Of a stretch of DNA of 64,000 nt, positions 49,208 through 60,133 are shown piece by piece. The stretch comes from Bacteroidota bacterium. Lineage in GTDB: Bacteria > Bacteroidota > Bacteroidia > B-17B0 > Aurantibacillaceae. The stretch is taken from assembly GCA_963169355.1 (NCBI GenBank), contig CAUJCR010000003.1:1-64000 (forward strand). The letters are read 5' to 3'. The notes beneath the pieces were generated by a model. That model ran no database searches, was not told where the DNA came from, and was given only the letters and a program-made list of their open reading frames with translations. How positions within the stretch are numbered: position 1 is the stretch's first letter; each line of letters begins with the position of its first letter. A program made the translations under genes and the position numbers.

Positions 49208-49651
49208 TTAATCGTCTGTTGGCTCAGCAGCTTGTTGAAAGCTCGCTTTTTTAGGTTTTACTTTTTTAGGCCAAAGTACGTTTATTAATTCATTATGTAC
49301 ACTAATCATAGAAGTACTCATTCCATTAATAATATCTACATCTTTATTGGAGTTATTTTTCCATGTACGTACTACTTCTTCATAAGTACCATCTTCACGC
49401 ACAATATAACACTTATGTAATTTTCCTTTTAATACTTCAGCTTTACCATTATAGCAATTAGCCTTAGGTCCAATTCGTATGGTAATAATAACATCTGTAT
49501 AAACACCATCAGCTACTTCCTCGGCACCTCTTTCTTCAAATCTAATGGCCCATTTATTATAACAGTTTAATTCTCTTGGTTCTTCTTTTTGAGCTTTCAC
49601 TGAAGTAAATGCACACATTACAACAACTGTATAAAGTAATTTTTTAATCAT
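49208..49651 (-). CDS. Hypothetical secreted protein
   Basis: Signal peptide MIKKLLYTVVVMCAFTSVKAQ. Confidence 0.65.
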   Translation of the reverse strand: MIKKLLYTVVVMCAFTSVKAQKEEPRELNCYNKWAIRFEERGAEEVADGVYTDVIITIRIGPKANCYNGKAEVLKGKLHKCYIVREDGTYEEVVRTWKNNSNKDVDIINGMSTSMISVHNELINVLWPKKVKPKKASFQQAAEPTDD

Positions 49652-49696
49652 AGTTATTCATTTTTTAGAAAGCTAAATATACAAAATATCTTATTT

Positions 49697-49720
49697 AACC
49701 CAAATTATACATTAGCAATC
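49697..49720 (+). repeat. Solo terminus of family B TIR element overlapping the rpiB 3' end
   Basis: AACCCAAATTATACATTAGCAATC; compare AACCCAGATTATGCATTAGCAAT at 1-23 and AACCCAAATTATGTATTAGAAATC at 15739. Confidence 0.75.
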
Positions 49721-50140
49721 TATTTTTTTAATTCTATCGGCATGTCTGCCGCCTTCAAATTGTGCGGTTAAAAAAGCATCTATACATTTTTGAGCTTCTT
49801 GGGTAGAAATATATCTTGCTGGTAAAGTTAAAATATTAGCGTCATTGTGTTGGCGCGCTAGCGCCGAAATTTCGGCATTCCAACATAAAGCAGCCCTAAT
49901 ACCATTATGTTTATTTGCACTCATGTTTATTCCATTACCGCTTCCACACATTAATATACCTAAATTAACCTCCTTATTTAATACAGCCATCGCTACAGCA
50001 TGTCCAAAATCTGGATAATCTGCCCTTTCAGAACTATAACAGCCTTTATCAATTACTTCAATGTTTTTAAATTTTAAATATGTTACTAATACTTCTTTTA
50101 ATTCAAATCCAGCGTGGTCGCTACCTATTGCTATTTTCAT
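49712..50140 (-). CDS. rpiB: Ribose 5-phosphate isomerase B
   Basis: IAIGSDHAGFELKE, LMCGSGNGINMSANKHNGIRAALCW, HNDANILTLPAR. Confidence 0.95.
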   Translation of the reverse strand: MKIAIGSDHAGFELKEVLVTYLKFKNIEVIDKGCYSSERADYPDFGHAVAMAVLNKEVNLGILMCGSGNGINMSANKHNGIRAALCWNAEISALARQHNDANILTLPARYISTQEAQKCIDAFLTAQFEGGRHADRIKKIDC

Positions 50141-50257
50141 AATAAACTAATTTTAATTTATTTAATTTTGTTTAAAATTAATAATCAACGTTAATTAACA
50201 CTCATAACAACACTGGCTGAAAATGAGTAATTTATACTACTTGCGAATTAACAAAAT

Positions 50258-50595
50258 AACTGTGTAAAATTAAATTTATAGTTAATAAGTTTCAGTAATT
50301 ATTTACCCATTTGTTAATAGCTATTTTTACTTAGCTAAAATTTTCATCTTTCAAAATTTATTTTCAATTATTACTTGAAACAAATTATTCATTTATTACC
50401 CATTTATTAACTGTTTTTTATGACAATTTCATTCTATTTAATTAACCATACTTGATTAAAATCAGTTTGTTGATTATGATAGATACACTTTATTTTCAAT
50501 AGATTAGTAATTTATAAAGCGTTTAATAATTGTTAATTGAGTGTTATTATTATAAAAAGCAAGCTATTAAAAGTGTAATTTTACACAGTATTAAC
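50258..50595. repeat. 14-bp inverted repeat pair in the AT-rich nadA upstream region
   Basis: ACTGTGTAAAATTA near 50259 and TAATTTTACACAGT near 50576. Confidence 0.6.
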
Positions 50596-50650
50596 AGCTT
50601 ATAATATACTACCATAATTTTAAATTTAATTTCTTTTATTATTATATATT

Positions 50651-51628
50651 ATGAATTTAGAAAAAGGATACCTCGAAAAAAAAATTGATCCAGCTCTTGA
50701 TTTGTTCAAAGAGATTTCGCATCTTAAGAAAGAAAAGAATGCAATCATCTTAGCGCATTACTATCAAGACCCTGATATTCAAGATATTGCAGACTTTATT
50801 GGAGATAGTTTAGGGCTTGCTCAACAAGCTGCAAAATCAAATGCAGATATCATTTTATTTGCTGGTGTTCATTTTATGGCCGAAACAGCTAAAATTTTAA
50901 AACCAAAAGCAAAAGTTTTAATTCCTGATTTGAATGCTGGATGTTCTTTAGCTGATTCTTGTCCTCCACAAAAATTTTCTGATTTTATTCAATCACATCC
51001 TGATCATGTTGTATTAAGTTATATTAATTGTAGTGCTGATATAAAGGTATTAACAGATATTATTGTAACATCATCTAACGCTGTTCAAATAGTAGAATCG
51101 TTTCCTAAAGATCAAAAAATAATTTTTGCACCCGATAAAAATTTAGGAGCTTATATTAATAAGCTTACAGGAAGAAATATGGTATTATGGAATGGTAGTT
51201 GCGAAGTACATGAAATTTTTAGTTTAGAAAAATTAATTCAATTAAAAGCACAACATCCTAAAGCTATAACCTTAGCTCATCCAGAGTGTGAAGAAGCTAT
51301 TTTACAACACGCAGATTTTATTGGTAGTACATCAGCTTTATTAAATTACAGTAAAAAATCAAATGATAAAGAATTTATTGTTTTAACTGAGCCTGGTATT
51401 ATTTACCAAATGGAAAAAGCTAGTCCTGATAAAACTTTTATTCCAGCGCCACCTAATAATAATTGTGCTTGTAATAATTGTCCTTATATGAAATTAAATA
51501 CCTTAGAAAAAATTTATATTGCATTAAAATATGAGCAACCAGAGATTTTAATGGATGAAGTTTTAATGCAAAAAGCCAAACAACCTATTGATAAAATGCT
51601 TGAATTATCTGCAAAATTTGGACTTTAA
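50651..51628 (+). CDS. nadA: Quinolinate synthase A
   Basis: [64 protein letters not shown]. Confidence 0.96.
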   Translation: MNLEKGYLEKKIDPALDLFKEISHLKKEKNAIILAHYYQDPDIQDIADFIGDSLGLAQQAAKSNADIILFAGVHFMAETAKILKPKAKVLIPDLNAGCSLADSCPPQKFSDFIQSHPDHVVLSYINCSADIKVLTDIIVTSSNAVQIVESFPKDQKIIFAPDKNLGAYINKLTGRNMVLWNGSCEVHEIFSLEKLIQLKAQHPKAITLAHPECEEAILQHADFIGSTSALLNYSKKSNDKEFIVLTEPGIIYQMEKASPDKTFIPAPPNNNCACNNCPYMKLNTLEKIYIALKYEQPEILMDEVLMQKAKQPIDKMLELSAKFGL

Positions 51629-51682
51629 ATAAATTATTATATTTCATTTAAAAATTCTAAATTAGTAGATTAAATTTTTTTA

Positions 51683-53404
51683 GTGAAGTTTTTTAAAAAC
51701 AATATGTTCCTATTTTTTTCAAATTACTGTCTAGTAATTTGTTGTTTTATATTTTTTAGTATTAATCTTATTTCTCAAACCATTAATCCTAATGGTTATA
51801 ATATATTTTATTACGAAAATGGAGCTAAATCATCAGAAGGAACTATGCGTGATGGAAAAGCAGATGGTTATTGGAAAAATTATTATAAAAATGGAAATTT
51901 AAAAATAGAAGGAAATCGTAAAAATTTTCAATTAGATAGTGTTTGGAAATTTTATAACGAAAAAGGTAAACTTACTAAATCTGTTAATTACCTTGAAGGT
52001 AAAAAAAATGGCTATACATTTAATTACGATACTAATCAATTAGTTGTAAGTAAAGAGCTATTTGTTAATGATATTAAACAAGGTAATACCATAACTTACT
52101 ACCAATCTGGTAAAACAAAATTAGTAACGCCTTATGTAAAAGGAAAACCAGATGGTTATGCTTATGAATATTCAGAAGATTCATTAATTATTTCAATAAT
52201 GAAATATCAAGGAGGAATTTTAGCAAGTGTTGAACGTTTAAATAGAAAAGATAAAAATGGTAAAAAACAAGGCGTTTGGAAAGAATTTTACGACGATGGT
52301 AAATTAAAAGAAGAAAAAAAATATAAAGATGATATTATAGATGGCTACGTTAAAACTTTTGATACTAAAGGAAATTTAACTAATACACAAAAATTTGATA
52401 ATGGTAAACAAGTTAAAAATGCACCCGAATTAGCTAAATTAGATGTATATAAAGATTACTACGAAGATGGAACCATGAAATATGAAGGTGGATATATTAA
52501 TGGACTTCCTGTGGGAACGCATTATCATTATAAACAAAAATATGTTTGCGATTCATTACCAGTATCAAGAGATGATACAAGTGATGTAATGATAAAAAAA
52601 TACGTTTGTAGAAATCAGCCTGTACCCGATTCAGCCATTATTTATGAAGAAGGTATTAAATTAGCTTATGGTGCCGTAGATAGTTTAAGAAATAAAATAG
52701 GTATTTGGACAGAATATCATAATTCAGGTGAATTTAGAGGTAAAGGATTATATGCTAATGATAAACGTGTAGGCGAATGGATATTTTATTATCCAAATAA
52801 ACAAATTGAACAAAAAGGAAAATACGATAAAAAAGGAAAGGCTCAGGGCGAATGGAAATGGTATTATGAAAATGGTGCTTTAATGCGTGATGAATTTTAT
52901 ATTGATAACAAACGTGATGGTATGATGAATGAATATACCGAAGACGGAAAAATTATTACTAAAGGAGAATTTATAGAAGACATGCAAGAAGGACTTTGGA
53001 TATACGAAACACCAGAATATAAAGAAATTGGTAAATATGTAAATGATAAACCAGATAGCCTTTGGAAAAGTTATTATATGCCTAAAGAAAAAATACGATT
53101 TGAAGGTAAATTTTTAAATGGCGACCCCGAAGGAAAACATGTGTGGTATTACGAAAATGGTAGAAAATGGATTGAAGGTTTTTATGTTGGTGGCATGAAA
53201 CAAAATGATTGGAAATTTTATGATGAAAGAGGCGTTAATTACTTAACTATTTTTTATGAAAATGATATTGAAAGAAAATTTCAGGGAGTTAAAATATTAC
53301 CTACTTACGAAGAAAGTTTAAGAGATTACTCTCCTGCTAACCAAAAACCAGATAAAACAATACTTTTAGATAAAACTAAAAATGAAAAAAATAACGAAGA
53401 ATAA
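51683..53404 (+). CDS. MORN-like/YwqK repeat protein
   Basis: Repeated G.W..Y..NG....EG..... units such as YYENGAKSSEGTMRDGKADGYWKNYYKNGNLKIEG. Confidence 0.85.
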   Translation: MKFFKNNMFLFFSNYCLVICCFIFFSINLISQTINPNGYNIFYYENGAKSSEGTMRDGKADGYWKNYYKNGNLKIEGNRKNFQLDSVWKFYNEKGKLTKSVNYLEGKKNGYTFNYDTNQLVVSKELFVNDIKQGNTITYYQSGKTKLVTPYVKGKPDGYAYEYSEDSLIISIMKYQGGILASVERLNRKDKNGKKQGVWKEFYDDGKLKEEKKYKDDIIDGYVKTFDTKGNLTNTQKFDNGKQVKNAPELAKLDVYKDYYEDGTMKYEGGYINGLPVGTHYHYKQKYVCDSLPVSRDDTSDVMIKKYVCRNQPVPDSAIIYEEGIKLAYGAVDSLRNKIGIWTEYHNSGEFRGKGLYANDKRVGEWIFYYPNKQIEQKGKYDKKGKAQGEWKWYYENGALMRDEFYIDNKRDGMMNEYTEDGKIITKGEFIEDMQEGLWIYETPEYKEIGKYVNDKPDSLWKSYYMPKEKIRFEGKFLNGDPEGKHVWYYENGRKWIEGFYVGGMKQNDWKFYDERGVNYLTIFYENDIERKFQGVKILPTYEESLRDYSPANQKPDKTILLDKTKNEKNNEE

Positions 53405-56400
53405 AACTAATTCTTCAAAAAAAATAATACAGGTACAAGATGATAATAAATCATTAATAGCTGTATTAGATACACTACCAATAGGTGTAATTATTTTTTC
53501 ATTATCAAAAGGTAATTTTTTATTTATAAATAAAATAGCCTTAAAAATATTAAAATCAAATTCCGAATTAAAAAAGAATATTACAAAACACTCTATTTTT
53601 GAATTTCTTTTACCTCAATACCATCAACGTATAAAAGAAAATAATCAACGTATTTTTAATGGTGAAGAATTTGTACCGTATGAATTAAAAATTAAAAATG
53701 CTAAAAATGAAATTATTGATTTAGAAATTAAATCTACACCACTTATTTTTAATGGTCAAAATGCTATTCAAACCATTTTTAAAGATGTTTCAGAAGTAGT
53801 TAAATACAGAAATAAACTTATAGAATCGAATAATAAATTAGAACTTATTACTAAAAACGCTAACGATTTAATTTATTTTTATACCTATCATCCACAACCT
53901 AAGTATTTATACATTAGCCCTAATGTAAAAAACATTTTAGGATATGATCCCGATGAATTTTATGAAAATCCTTTTTTATGTGCATTTAATACACATAATA
54001 TTAAAGAATTTAATGCACTCGAAAAAAATATTAGTAAACTTCAAAAAACAGGTAAATTAAAAAACACAACACACATAGCACAATATAAAACCAAGTCGGG
54101 TAAACTAATTTGGTTAGAAGATAATTACTCACCCATTTTTAATGAAAACGGGAAAATTGAATTTATTTTAGGGATTAGCAGAGATATTACAAAAGAGAAA
54201 ATTATAAAATTAGAATTAGAGCAAAAGTGGATTAATTATAAAAATTTAATTGATTCTTCGCCTGTTGGAATATATATTCATAAAGGTGTTTGTTTGTATT
54301 GTAACACTAAAGCCGTAGAAATAGTAGAGGCTAAAAGTGCTAAAGCGGTAATAGGTAAAAATGTTATAGAATTTATTGTTCCTGAAGAAAGAGAAATAGC
54401 AGTTGAAAGAATTACTAATGCTATAAAAGGACAAGAGCAGATTACCCGAAATTATAAGATTAAAACACTTAAAGGTAATTATAAAATTGTTGAATTAAGA
54501 ACAACTCCATTTATGTATAATGGAGAAACATGTGTACAAACAACAGCTATTGACGTAACTGCACAACAACAATTATCAAAAGAAATTTTAAGAGCCGAAT
54601 TAGCTGAAGAATCTAATAAATTATTAAAAAAAGAAATTGCTATTAGAGAAAAAGCCGAAAAAGAATTAATTAATCAATCGGCCAAACTTCAAGCAATTTT
54701 TGAAAGTGGTAATCAATTAATATGGACCGTGAATAAAGAATATTTATTCACCTCTTTTAATACCAATTTTTCTAACTCTATGTTTGAGTTGTATAAAATT
54801 AAACCAGAAATAAATAAATATTATAAGCCACATCATACCAAAGAAGGATTAAAATACCATAAATGGTGGATAGAAAAATATGAAACCGTTTTTGAGTCGG
54901 GAAAAGGAACAGAGTTTACCACCAAACAAAAATCAAAAGATGGGAAAATTTATTACCGTCAAATTTTTATTCAACCAATTATAAAAAATAATCAAATTAC
55001 TGAGTTGTACTGTATATCGCATGATATAACCGAATTAACTCATTTACAAAACGAGGCGGTTAATCAAGCTTCAAAATTAAACTCTATTTTTAATAATACA
55101 TCTCATGCTATTTGGACAGTTGATAGAGATTATTTTTTAACGTCATTTAATAATCAATTTATTGTTTTGTTTAAAAAACAAATAGGAGTTAAACCTCAAT
55201 TAAATCAGTCGATTTTATCCCAAATTCCAAAAGAATTTCAGGCAGAATATAAGTCTTACTGGTTTAGTTTATACGACAAAGTATTTGCTGGTAATACATT
55301 AAAATTTGAGTATAAAAATTTGGATTTAAAAGGTAATACTTCGTATCTCGAAATATTTCTTAATCCAATTAAAAACACCAGTGGTCAAATAGTCGAAGTT
55401 GCTTGTTTGTCAATAGACATTACCGAACATAAATTATTTGAACAACAAATTATCAATCAATCTGCTAAACTTAAAGCTATTTTCGAAAGTGGTAGCCAGT
55501 TAATGTGGACAATCTCTAAAGATTTAAAAATAACATCTTTTAATCAAAATTATGCCGATGCTGTTTTTGATTTATATAATTATTATCCAGAGATTGGAAA
55601 GCCAATGAGGAGTATAAAAACTCAACCATATCAATCTATTTGGGATGAAAAATATAAATTAGCCTTTGATGGTAAACCAGTAGAGTTTATCTCAGAAAGA
55701 GAAAATCTAAGAGGCGAAAAAGTTATTCGTCAAATGTTATTACATCCAATAAAAGATAATCAAGGAAACGTGATAGAAGTAAGCGGCATTGGATTTGATA
55801 TTACCGAAAATAAATTAAATGAAGAGCGTATTTCTCAGTCCTTAAAAGAAAAAGAGGTGCTTTTAAAAGAAGTACATCATCGTGTTAAAAACAACATGCA
55901 GGTTATTTCTAGTATTTTAAATTTACAATCCTCGTATGTTACTGATGTGTACGCTCTCAATTTATTAAAAGAGTGCCAAAATCGTATAAAATCCATGTCT
56001 TTTATACACGAGAGCTTATATCAAAGTAAAAACTTTGAAATGGTTAATTTTACAGAGTATATATCCACTTTGGCCAAAAATTTAGTTCACTCATATACTT
56101 TAAGCAATAAAAACATAAAATTAATTTTAACACTAGATAATTTAGCCCTAAACCTTGATTTATCGATACCTTGCGGCCTTATTATTAATGAAATTATATC
56201 AAATTCATTAAAATATGCATTTTCTCATAAATCGGATGGAATAATCTTTGTAACTTTGCGTGTTAAAAATCAAAAAGTATCTCTCGAGATAGGTGATTAT
56301 GGAATAGGTATTCCTGATAACTTTGATATTAAAAATTCATCATCTCTGGGATTACAATTAGTAGATACTTTGATTGAACAAATAGGCGGCACTTATAAAT

Positions 56401-56447
56401 TAATTAGAAATAACGGCACCATTTTTAGTATAGAATTTAATATTTAA
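53382..56447 (+). CDS. Multi-PAS HisKA_2-type sensor histidine kinase
   Basis: Several PAS domains; KEVLLKEVHHRVKNNMQVISSILNLQS; NEIISNSLKYAF, GDYGIGIPDN. Confidence 0.94.
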   Translation: MKKITKNKTNSSKKIIQVQDDNKSLIAVLDTLPIGVIIFSLSKGNFLFINKIALKILKSNSELKKNITKHSIFEFLLPQYHQRIKENNQRIFNGEEFVPYELKIKNAKNEIIDLEIKSTPLIFNGQNAIQTIFKDVSEVVKYRNKLIESNNKLELITKNANDLIYFYTYHPQPKYLYISPNVKNILGYDPDEFYENPFLCAFNTHNIKEFNALEKNISKLQKTGKLKNTTHIAQYKTKSGKLIWLEDNYSPIFNENGKIEFILGISRDITKEKIIKLELEQKWINYKNLIDSSPVGIYIHKGVCLYCNTKAVEIVEAKSAKAVIGKNVIEFIVPEEREIAVERITNAIKGQEQITRNYKIKTLKGNYKIVELRTTPFMYNGETCVQTTAIDVTAQQQLSKEILRAELAEESNKLLKKEIAIREKAEKELINQSAKLQAIFESGNQLIWTVNKEYLFTSFNTNFSNSMFELYKIKPEINKYYKPHHTKEGLKYHKWWIEKYETVFESGKGTEFTTKQKSKDGKIYYRQIFIQPIIKNNQITELYCISHDITELTHLQNEAVNQASKLNSIFNNTSHAIWTVDRDYFLTSFNNQFIVLFKKQIGVKPQLNQSILSQIPKEFQAEYKSYWFSLYDKVFAGNTLKFEYKNLDLKGNTSYLEIFLNPIKNTSGQIVEVACLSIDITEHKLFEQQIINQSAKLKAIFESGSQLMWTISKDLKITSFNQNYADAVFDLYNYYPEIGKPMRSIKTQPYQSIWDEKYKLAFDGKPVEFISERENLRGEKVIRQMLLHPIKDNQGNVIEVSGIGFDITENKLNEERISQSLKEKEVLLKEVHHRVKNNMQVISSILNLQSSYVTDVYALNLLKECQNRIKSMSFIHESLYQSKNFEMVNFTEYISTLAKNLVHSYTLSNKNIKLILTLDNLALNLDLSIPCGLIINEIISNSLKYAFSHKSDGIIFVTLRVKNQKVSLEIGDYGIGIPDNFDIKNSSSLGLQLVDTLIEQIGGTYKLIRNNGTIFSIEFNI

Positions 56448-56450
56448 GCA

Positions 56451-57224
56451 ATGGAAAACATCAGTAATAGCAACATTAATATTTACATCGTTGAAGATGA
56501 AAGCATCGTGGCCAAAGACATTCAAAACAGCCTTAAAAAATTAGGCTATAATGTATTAGGTATTAGTAATAATGGCGCCGATGCTATAAAAAATATTGTG
56601 GATTTAGAGCCTAATATTGTTTTAATGGATATTATGATAAAAGGCCCTATGACTGGAATTGATGTGGCTGAAACAATCAAGAAAGAATATAATATTCCAG
56701 TTATATTTTTAACTGCTTATGCCGACGAAAGCACCTTAGCAAAAGCAAAAATTACCGAGCCTTATGGTTATATCTTAAAACCTTTCAAAGAGATTGATTT
56801 ACACTCAACCATCGAAATGGCTTTGTATAAACATAAGAAAGACACCGAAGTACAAAAAGAGCGCGACTTCTTATATTCTTTGGTTGAAAATAAAGACGAA
56901 GCCTCAAAAGATATTTTATTTGTAAAATCAAATAGCCGTTTAGTAAAAGTTAATCTTAAAGATATTTTTTATGTAGAGGCGCTTAAAGATTATGTGGTAT
57001 TAAACACTCAATACACGCGCTACACCATTCATTCTACCATGAAAGATATTGAGAAAAAATTAGATAATGGTGATTTTATTCGTGTGCACCGTTCATTTAT
57101 TGTGCGCATTGATAAAATACAAACCATCGAAAATCAAACAGTAGTGCTCGAGGAAAATAAAAAAGTAATTCCTATTGGCGGACTGTATAGAGATGAGTTA
57201 TTAGCACGCTTAAATATGATTTAA
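56451..57224 (+). CDS. LytTR-family response regulator
   Basis: REC: IYIVEDESIVAKDIQNSLKKLGY, VLMDIMIKG, YILKPF; LytTR: DIFYVEALKDYVVLNT, FIRVHRSFIVRIDKI. Confidence 0.94.
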   Translation: MENISNSNINIYIVEDESIVAKDIQNSLKKLGYNVLGISNNGADAIKNIVDLEPNIVLMDIMIKGPMTGIDVAETIKKEYNIPVIFLTAYADESTLAKAKITEPYGYILKPFKEIDLHSTIEMALYKHKKDTEVQKERDFLYSLVENKDEASKDILFVKSNSRLVKVNLKDIFYVEALKDYVVLNTQYTRYTIHSTMKDIEKKLDNGDFIRVHRSFIVRIDKIQTIENQTVVLEENKKVIPIGGLYRDELLARLNMI

Positions 57225-57283
57225 TTAAAGCAACTAATAAGCACGATGTTTTTTTAGTTCTTTATGTGGCATAGGTTCTTAAA

Positions 57284-59188
57284 TTGAATTTTCAATACGA
57301 TATTATAGTAGTAGGCGCTGGTCATGCGGGCTGCGAAGCGGCAGCGGCAGCAGCAAACATGGGTTCAAAAGTGTTGCTTTTAACCATGAATATGCAAACC
57401 ATTGCTCAAATGAGCTGCAACCCTGCCATGGGTGGTATTGCCAAAGGTCAAATTGTACGAGAAATTGATGCTTTAGGTGGTTATAGCGGCATTGTTTCTG
57501 ATAAGTCGGCCATTCAATTCAGAATGTTGAATAGAAGTAAAGGTCCCGCAATGTGGAGCCCTCGTACGCAAAATGACAGAATGTTATTTGCTGCTACCTG
57601 GAGAGAGATGTTAGAACAAACACCAAATGTTGATTTTTGGCAAGATATGTGTCGCCAATTAATTATCTCTAAAGATGGTAAACGGGTTGAGGGTGTTGTA
57701 ACCGGAATGGGTATTGAGTTTAAAGCAAAAGCAGTTGTATTAACAAATGGCACTTTTTTAAATGGTTTAATTCATATTGGTGAAAAACAATTAGGAGGCG
57801 GAAGAAGCGGAGAATCAGCAAGTTATGGAATTACAGAACAATTAGTGTCGCTTGGATTTGAAAGTGGGCGAATGAAAACGGGCACACCCCCTCGTGTTGA
57901 TGGTAGAACATTAGATTACTCTAAAATGGAAGTTCAAGAAGGCGACGAAGCTATTGATAAATTTTCCTATTTAGAAAACACCTCTCCTTTTTATACCGAC
58001 TCTAAAGGCGATAAATCAAAACTTAAAAAACAAATACCTTGTCATATTACTTATACTAATAACGAGGTGCACGAAGTACTTAAAACAGGTTTTGAAAAAT
58101 CGCCAATGTTTGCAGGCAGAATTCAAGGCCTTGGCCCAAGATATTGCCCAAGTATTGAAGATAAAATTAATCGTTTTTCAGAAAGAGAAAGACATCAAAT
58201 ATTTGTAGAGCCAGAGGGTTGGAATACGGTTGAAATTTATGTAAATGGTTTTTCTACTTCCCTACCCGAAGATGTTCAATATAAAGCATTGCGATTAATT
58301 CCTGGTTTTGAAAATGCTAAAATGTTTCGCCCTGGTTATGCTATTGAGTACGATTACTTCCCTCCTACTCAACTTAACCTCACACTCGAAACAAGGTTGG
58401 TTGAAAATTTATATTTTGCCGGACAAATTAATGGCACTACTGGTTATGAAGAAGCAGCATGTCAGGGCCAGATGGCAGGAATAAATGCACATCTTAAAAT
58501 TAATGAAAAAGATCCTTTTGTGTTATTAAGACATCAAGCATATATTGGCGTTTTAATAGATGATTTAGTTACAAAAGGAACCGAAGAGCCTTATCGTATG
58601 TTTACGTCTCGTTCTGAGTATCGCTTGTTGTTACGTCAGGATAATGCCGATATTCGTTTAACGCCTTTATCGTATCAATTAGGATTAGCGTCTGAACAAA
58701 GACACGTAGTGGTTGAAAATAAAATAAAACACGCACAACAAATAATACAGTATTTTAAAAACAATAGTGCTGAACCTGATCAGGCGAATCCTTATTTAGA
58801 AAGTTTAAACTCTGCCCCTCTTACACAAAAGTGGCGATATTTTAATGTGCTTTCTCGTCCCGATGTTTCAATTTTAGGTTTAGCCAATGTTTGCCCTGAT
58901 GTCTCAAATTTAATTAGTGAGTTTAGTGATGAAACTGTACAACAAGCCGAAATATTAATGAAGTATGAAGGTTATATTGAGCGTGAAAAAGAAAATGCTG
59001 ACAGAATGATAAAGCTAGAAAACTATAAACTAAAACCTGATTTCGATTATAAATCAATCCCTAGTTTATCATTAGAGGCTAGAGATAAACTATCTAAACT
59101 CAAGCCAACCACAATAGGTCAAGCTAGTCGAATTTCAGGAATTAACCCTGCTGATATTTCGGTATTATTAGTACATTTGGGAAGATAA
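57284..59188 (+). CDS. mnmG: tRNA uridine-5-carboxymethylaminomethyl modification enzyme MnmG (TTG start)
   Basis: [53 protein letters not shown]. Confidence 0.97.
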   Translation: MNFQYDIIVVGAGHAGCEAAAAAANMGSKVLLLTMNMQTIAQMSCNPAMGGIAKGQIVREIDALGGYSGIVSDKSAIQFRMLNRSKGPAMWSPRTQNDRMLFAATWREMLEQTPNVDFWQDMCRQLIISKDGKRVEGVVTGMGIEFKAKAVVLTNGTFLNGLIHIGEKQLGGGRSGESASYGITEQLVSLGFESGRMKTGTPPRVDGRTLDYSKMEVQEGDEAIDKFSYLENTSPFYTDSKGDKSKLKKQIPCHITYTNNEVHEVLKTGFEKSPMFAGRIQGLGPRYCPSIEDKINRFSERERHQIFVEPEGWNTVEIYVNGFSTSLPEDVQYKALRLIPGFENAKMFRPGYAIEYDYFPPTQLNLTLETRLVENLYFAGQINGTTGYEEAACQGQMAGINAHLKINEKDPFVLLRHQAYIGVLIDDLVTKGTEEPYRMFTSRSEYRLLLRQDNADIRLTPLSYQLGLASEQRHVVVENKIKHAQQIIQYFKNNSAEPDQANPYLESLNSAPLTQKWRYFNVLSRPDVSILGLANVCPDVSNLISEFSDETVQQAEILMKYEGYIEREKENADRMIKLENYKLKPDFDYKSIPSLSLEARDKLSKLKPTTIGQASRISGINPADISVLLVHLGR

Positions 59189-59196
59189 TAAGCAAA

Positions 59197-59212
59197 TGTT
59201 TCACGTGGAACA
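59197..59212. promoter_or_regulatory. parS: parS-like ParB centromere site 1
   Basis: TGTTTCACGTGGAACA; canonical TGTTnCACGTGAAACA-type 16-mer. Confidence 0.88.
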
Positions 59213-59245
59213 TTTAATTACAAATAAATTATTTCGTGTTTTAAT

Positions 59246-60130
59246 ATGTTATCAATTAATAATTGTATGGTGTGTGGTTCCACTCAATTCGAACCGTTTT
59301 TGTCTTGTAAAGATTACACAGTTAGTCAAGAAGAGTTTCAAATTGTTTCTTGTAAATCTTGTGGATTTAAGTTTACCAATCCTCGTCCCGAAGATGCTGT
59401 TATTGGAAATTATTACAAAGCCGAATCTTATGTGTCACACACTAATACCAAAAAAGGATTAATTAATAAGTTGTATCATGCGGTTAGAAATTACACCCTT
59501 AAGCAAAAAGTGAAGCTCATTAATTCTTATGTTTCACGTGGAACAATTTTAGATTACGGATGTGGAACAGGAATGTTTTTACAAGCTTGTGTAAAAAACG
59601 GTTGGAATGGCTTTGGTATGGAGCCAGATAATGAAGCGAGAAATATAGCTAAAGAAAATTGTTCCAATTTGTTTTCTGACAAAACACAGTTACAAGCTAA
59701 TATAAACGAGGTACAATTTAATGCGATTACTCTTTGGCATGTTTTAGAGCATGTAACAGATATGAAGGAGACTTTATCCTTTTTTAAAAACAAACTGAAT
59801 TCCAATGGTGTGCTTATTATAGCTGTTCCTAATCATGTGTCTTATGACGCTAAACATTACCAATCATTTTGGGCAGCTTATGATGTTCCTCGTCATATTC
59901 ATCATTTTGATGTTAGCTCGATGACAGCCTTGTTAAAGAATTATGGGTTTAAACTTGTTGAAACGAAAGGAATGAAGTTTGACAGCTTTTATGTAAGCAT
60001 GTTAAGTGAGAAATATAAAACAGGAAACATGAATCTTTTAAAAGCTTTTTATACAGGGTTTATCTCTAATTTAAAGGCAAAAGATAGCACACAGTATTCC
60101 AGTACTATTTATGCTTTTAAACATCAATAA
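59246..60130 (+). CDS. Class I SAM-dependent methyltransferase with N-terminal zinc-ribbon-like Cys motif
   Basis: CMVCGSTQ...CKSCGFKFTNPRPE; ILDYGCGTGMFLQACVKNGWNGFGMEPD; LWHVLEHVTDM. Confidence 0.9.
   Translation: MLSINNCMVCGSTQFEPFLSCKDYTVSQEEFQIVSCKSCGFKFTNPRPEDAVIGNYYKAESYVSHTNTKKGLINKLYHAVRNYTLKQKVKLINSYVSRGTILDYGCGTGMFLQACVKNGWNGFGMEPDNEARNIAKENCSNLFSDKTQLQANINEVQFNAITLWHVLEHVTDMKETLSFFKNKLNSNGVLIIAVPNHVSYDAKHYQSFWAAYDVPRHIHHFDVSSMTALLKNYGFKLVETKGMKFDSFYVSMLSEKYKTGNMNLLKAFYTGFISNLKAKDSTQYSSTIYAFKHQ
59530..59545. promoter_or_regulatory. parS: parS-like site 2, inside methyltransferase CDS
   Basis: TGTTTCACGTGGAACA, identical to site 1; translated as VSRGT. Confidence 0.88.
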
Positions 60131-60133
60131 AAA

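Noticed and set aside
50160-50650. Replication origin in the AT-rich region upstream of nadA
   Set aside because: No cluster of TTATNCACA DnaA boxes seen and no dnaA/dnaN nearby.
59196-59462. 88-aa ORF beginning MFHVEHL
   Set aside because: The start is the parS 16-mer read as codons, and the ORF overlaps the well-supported methyltransferase in another frame; likely spurious.
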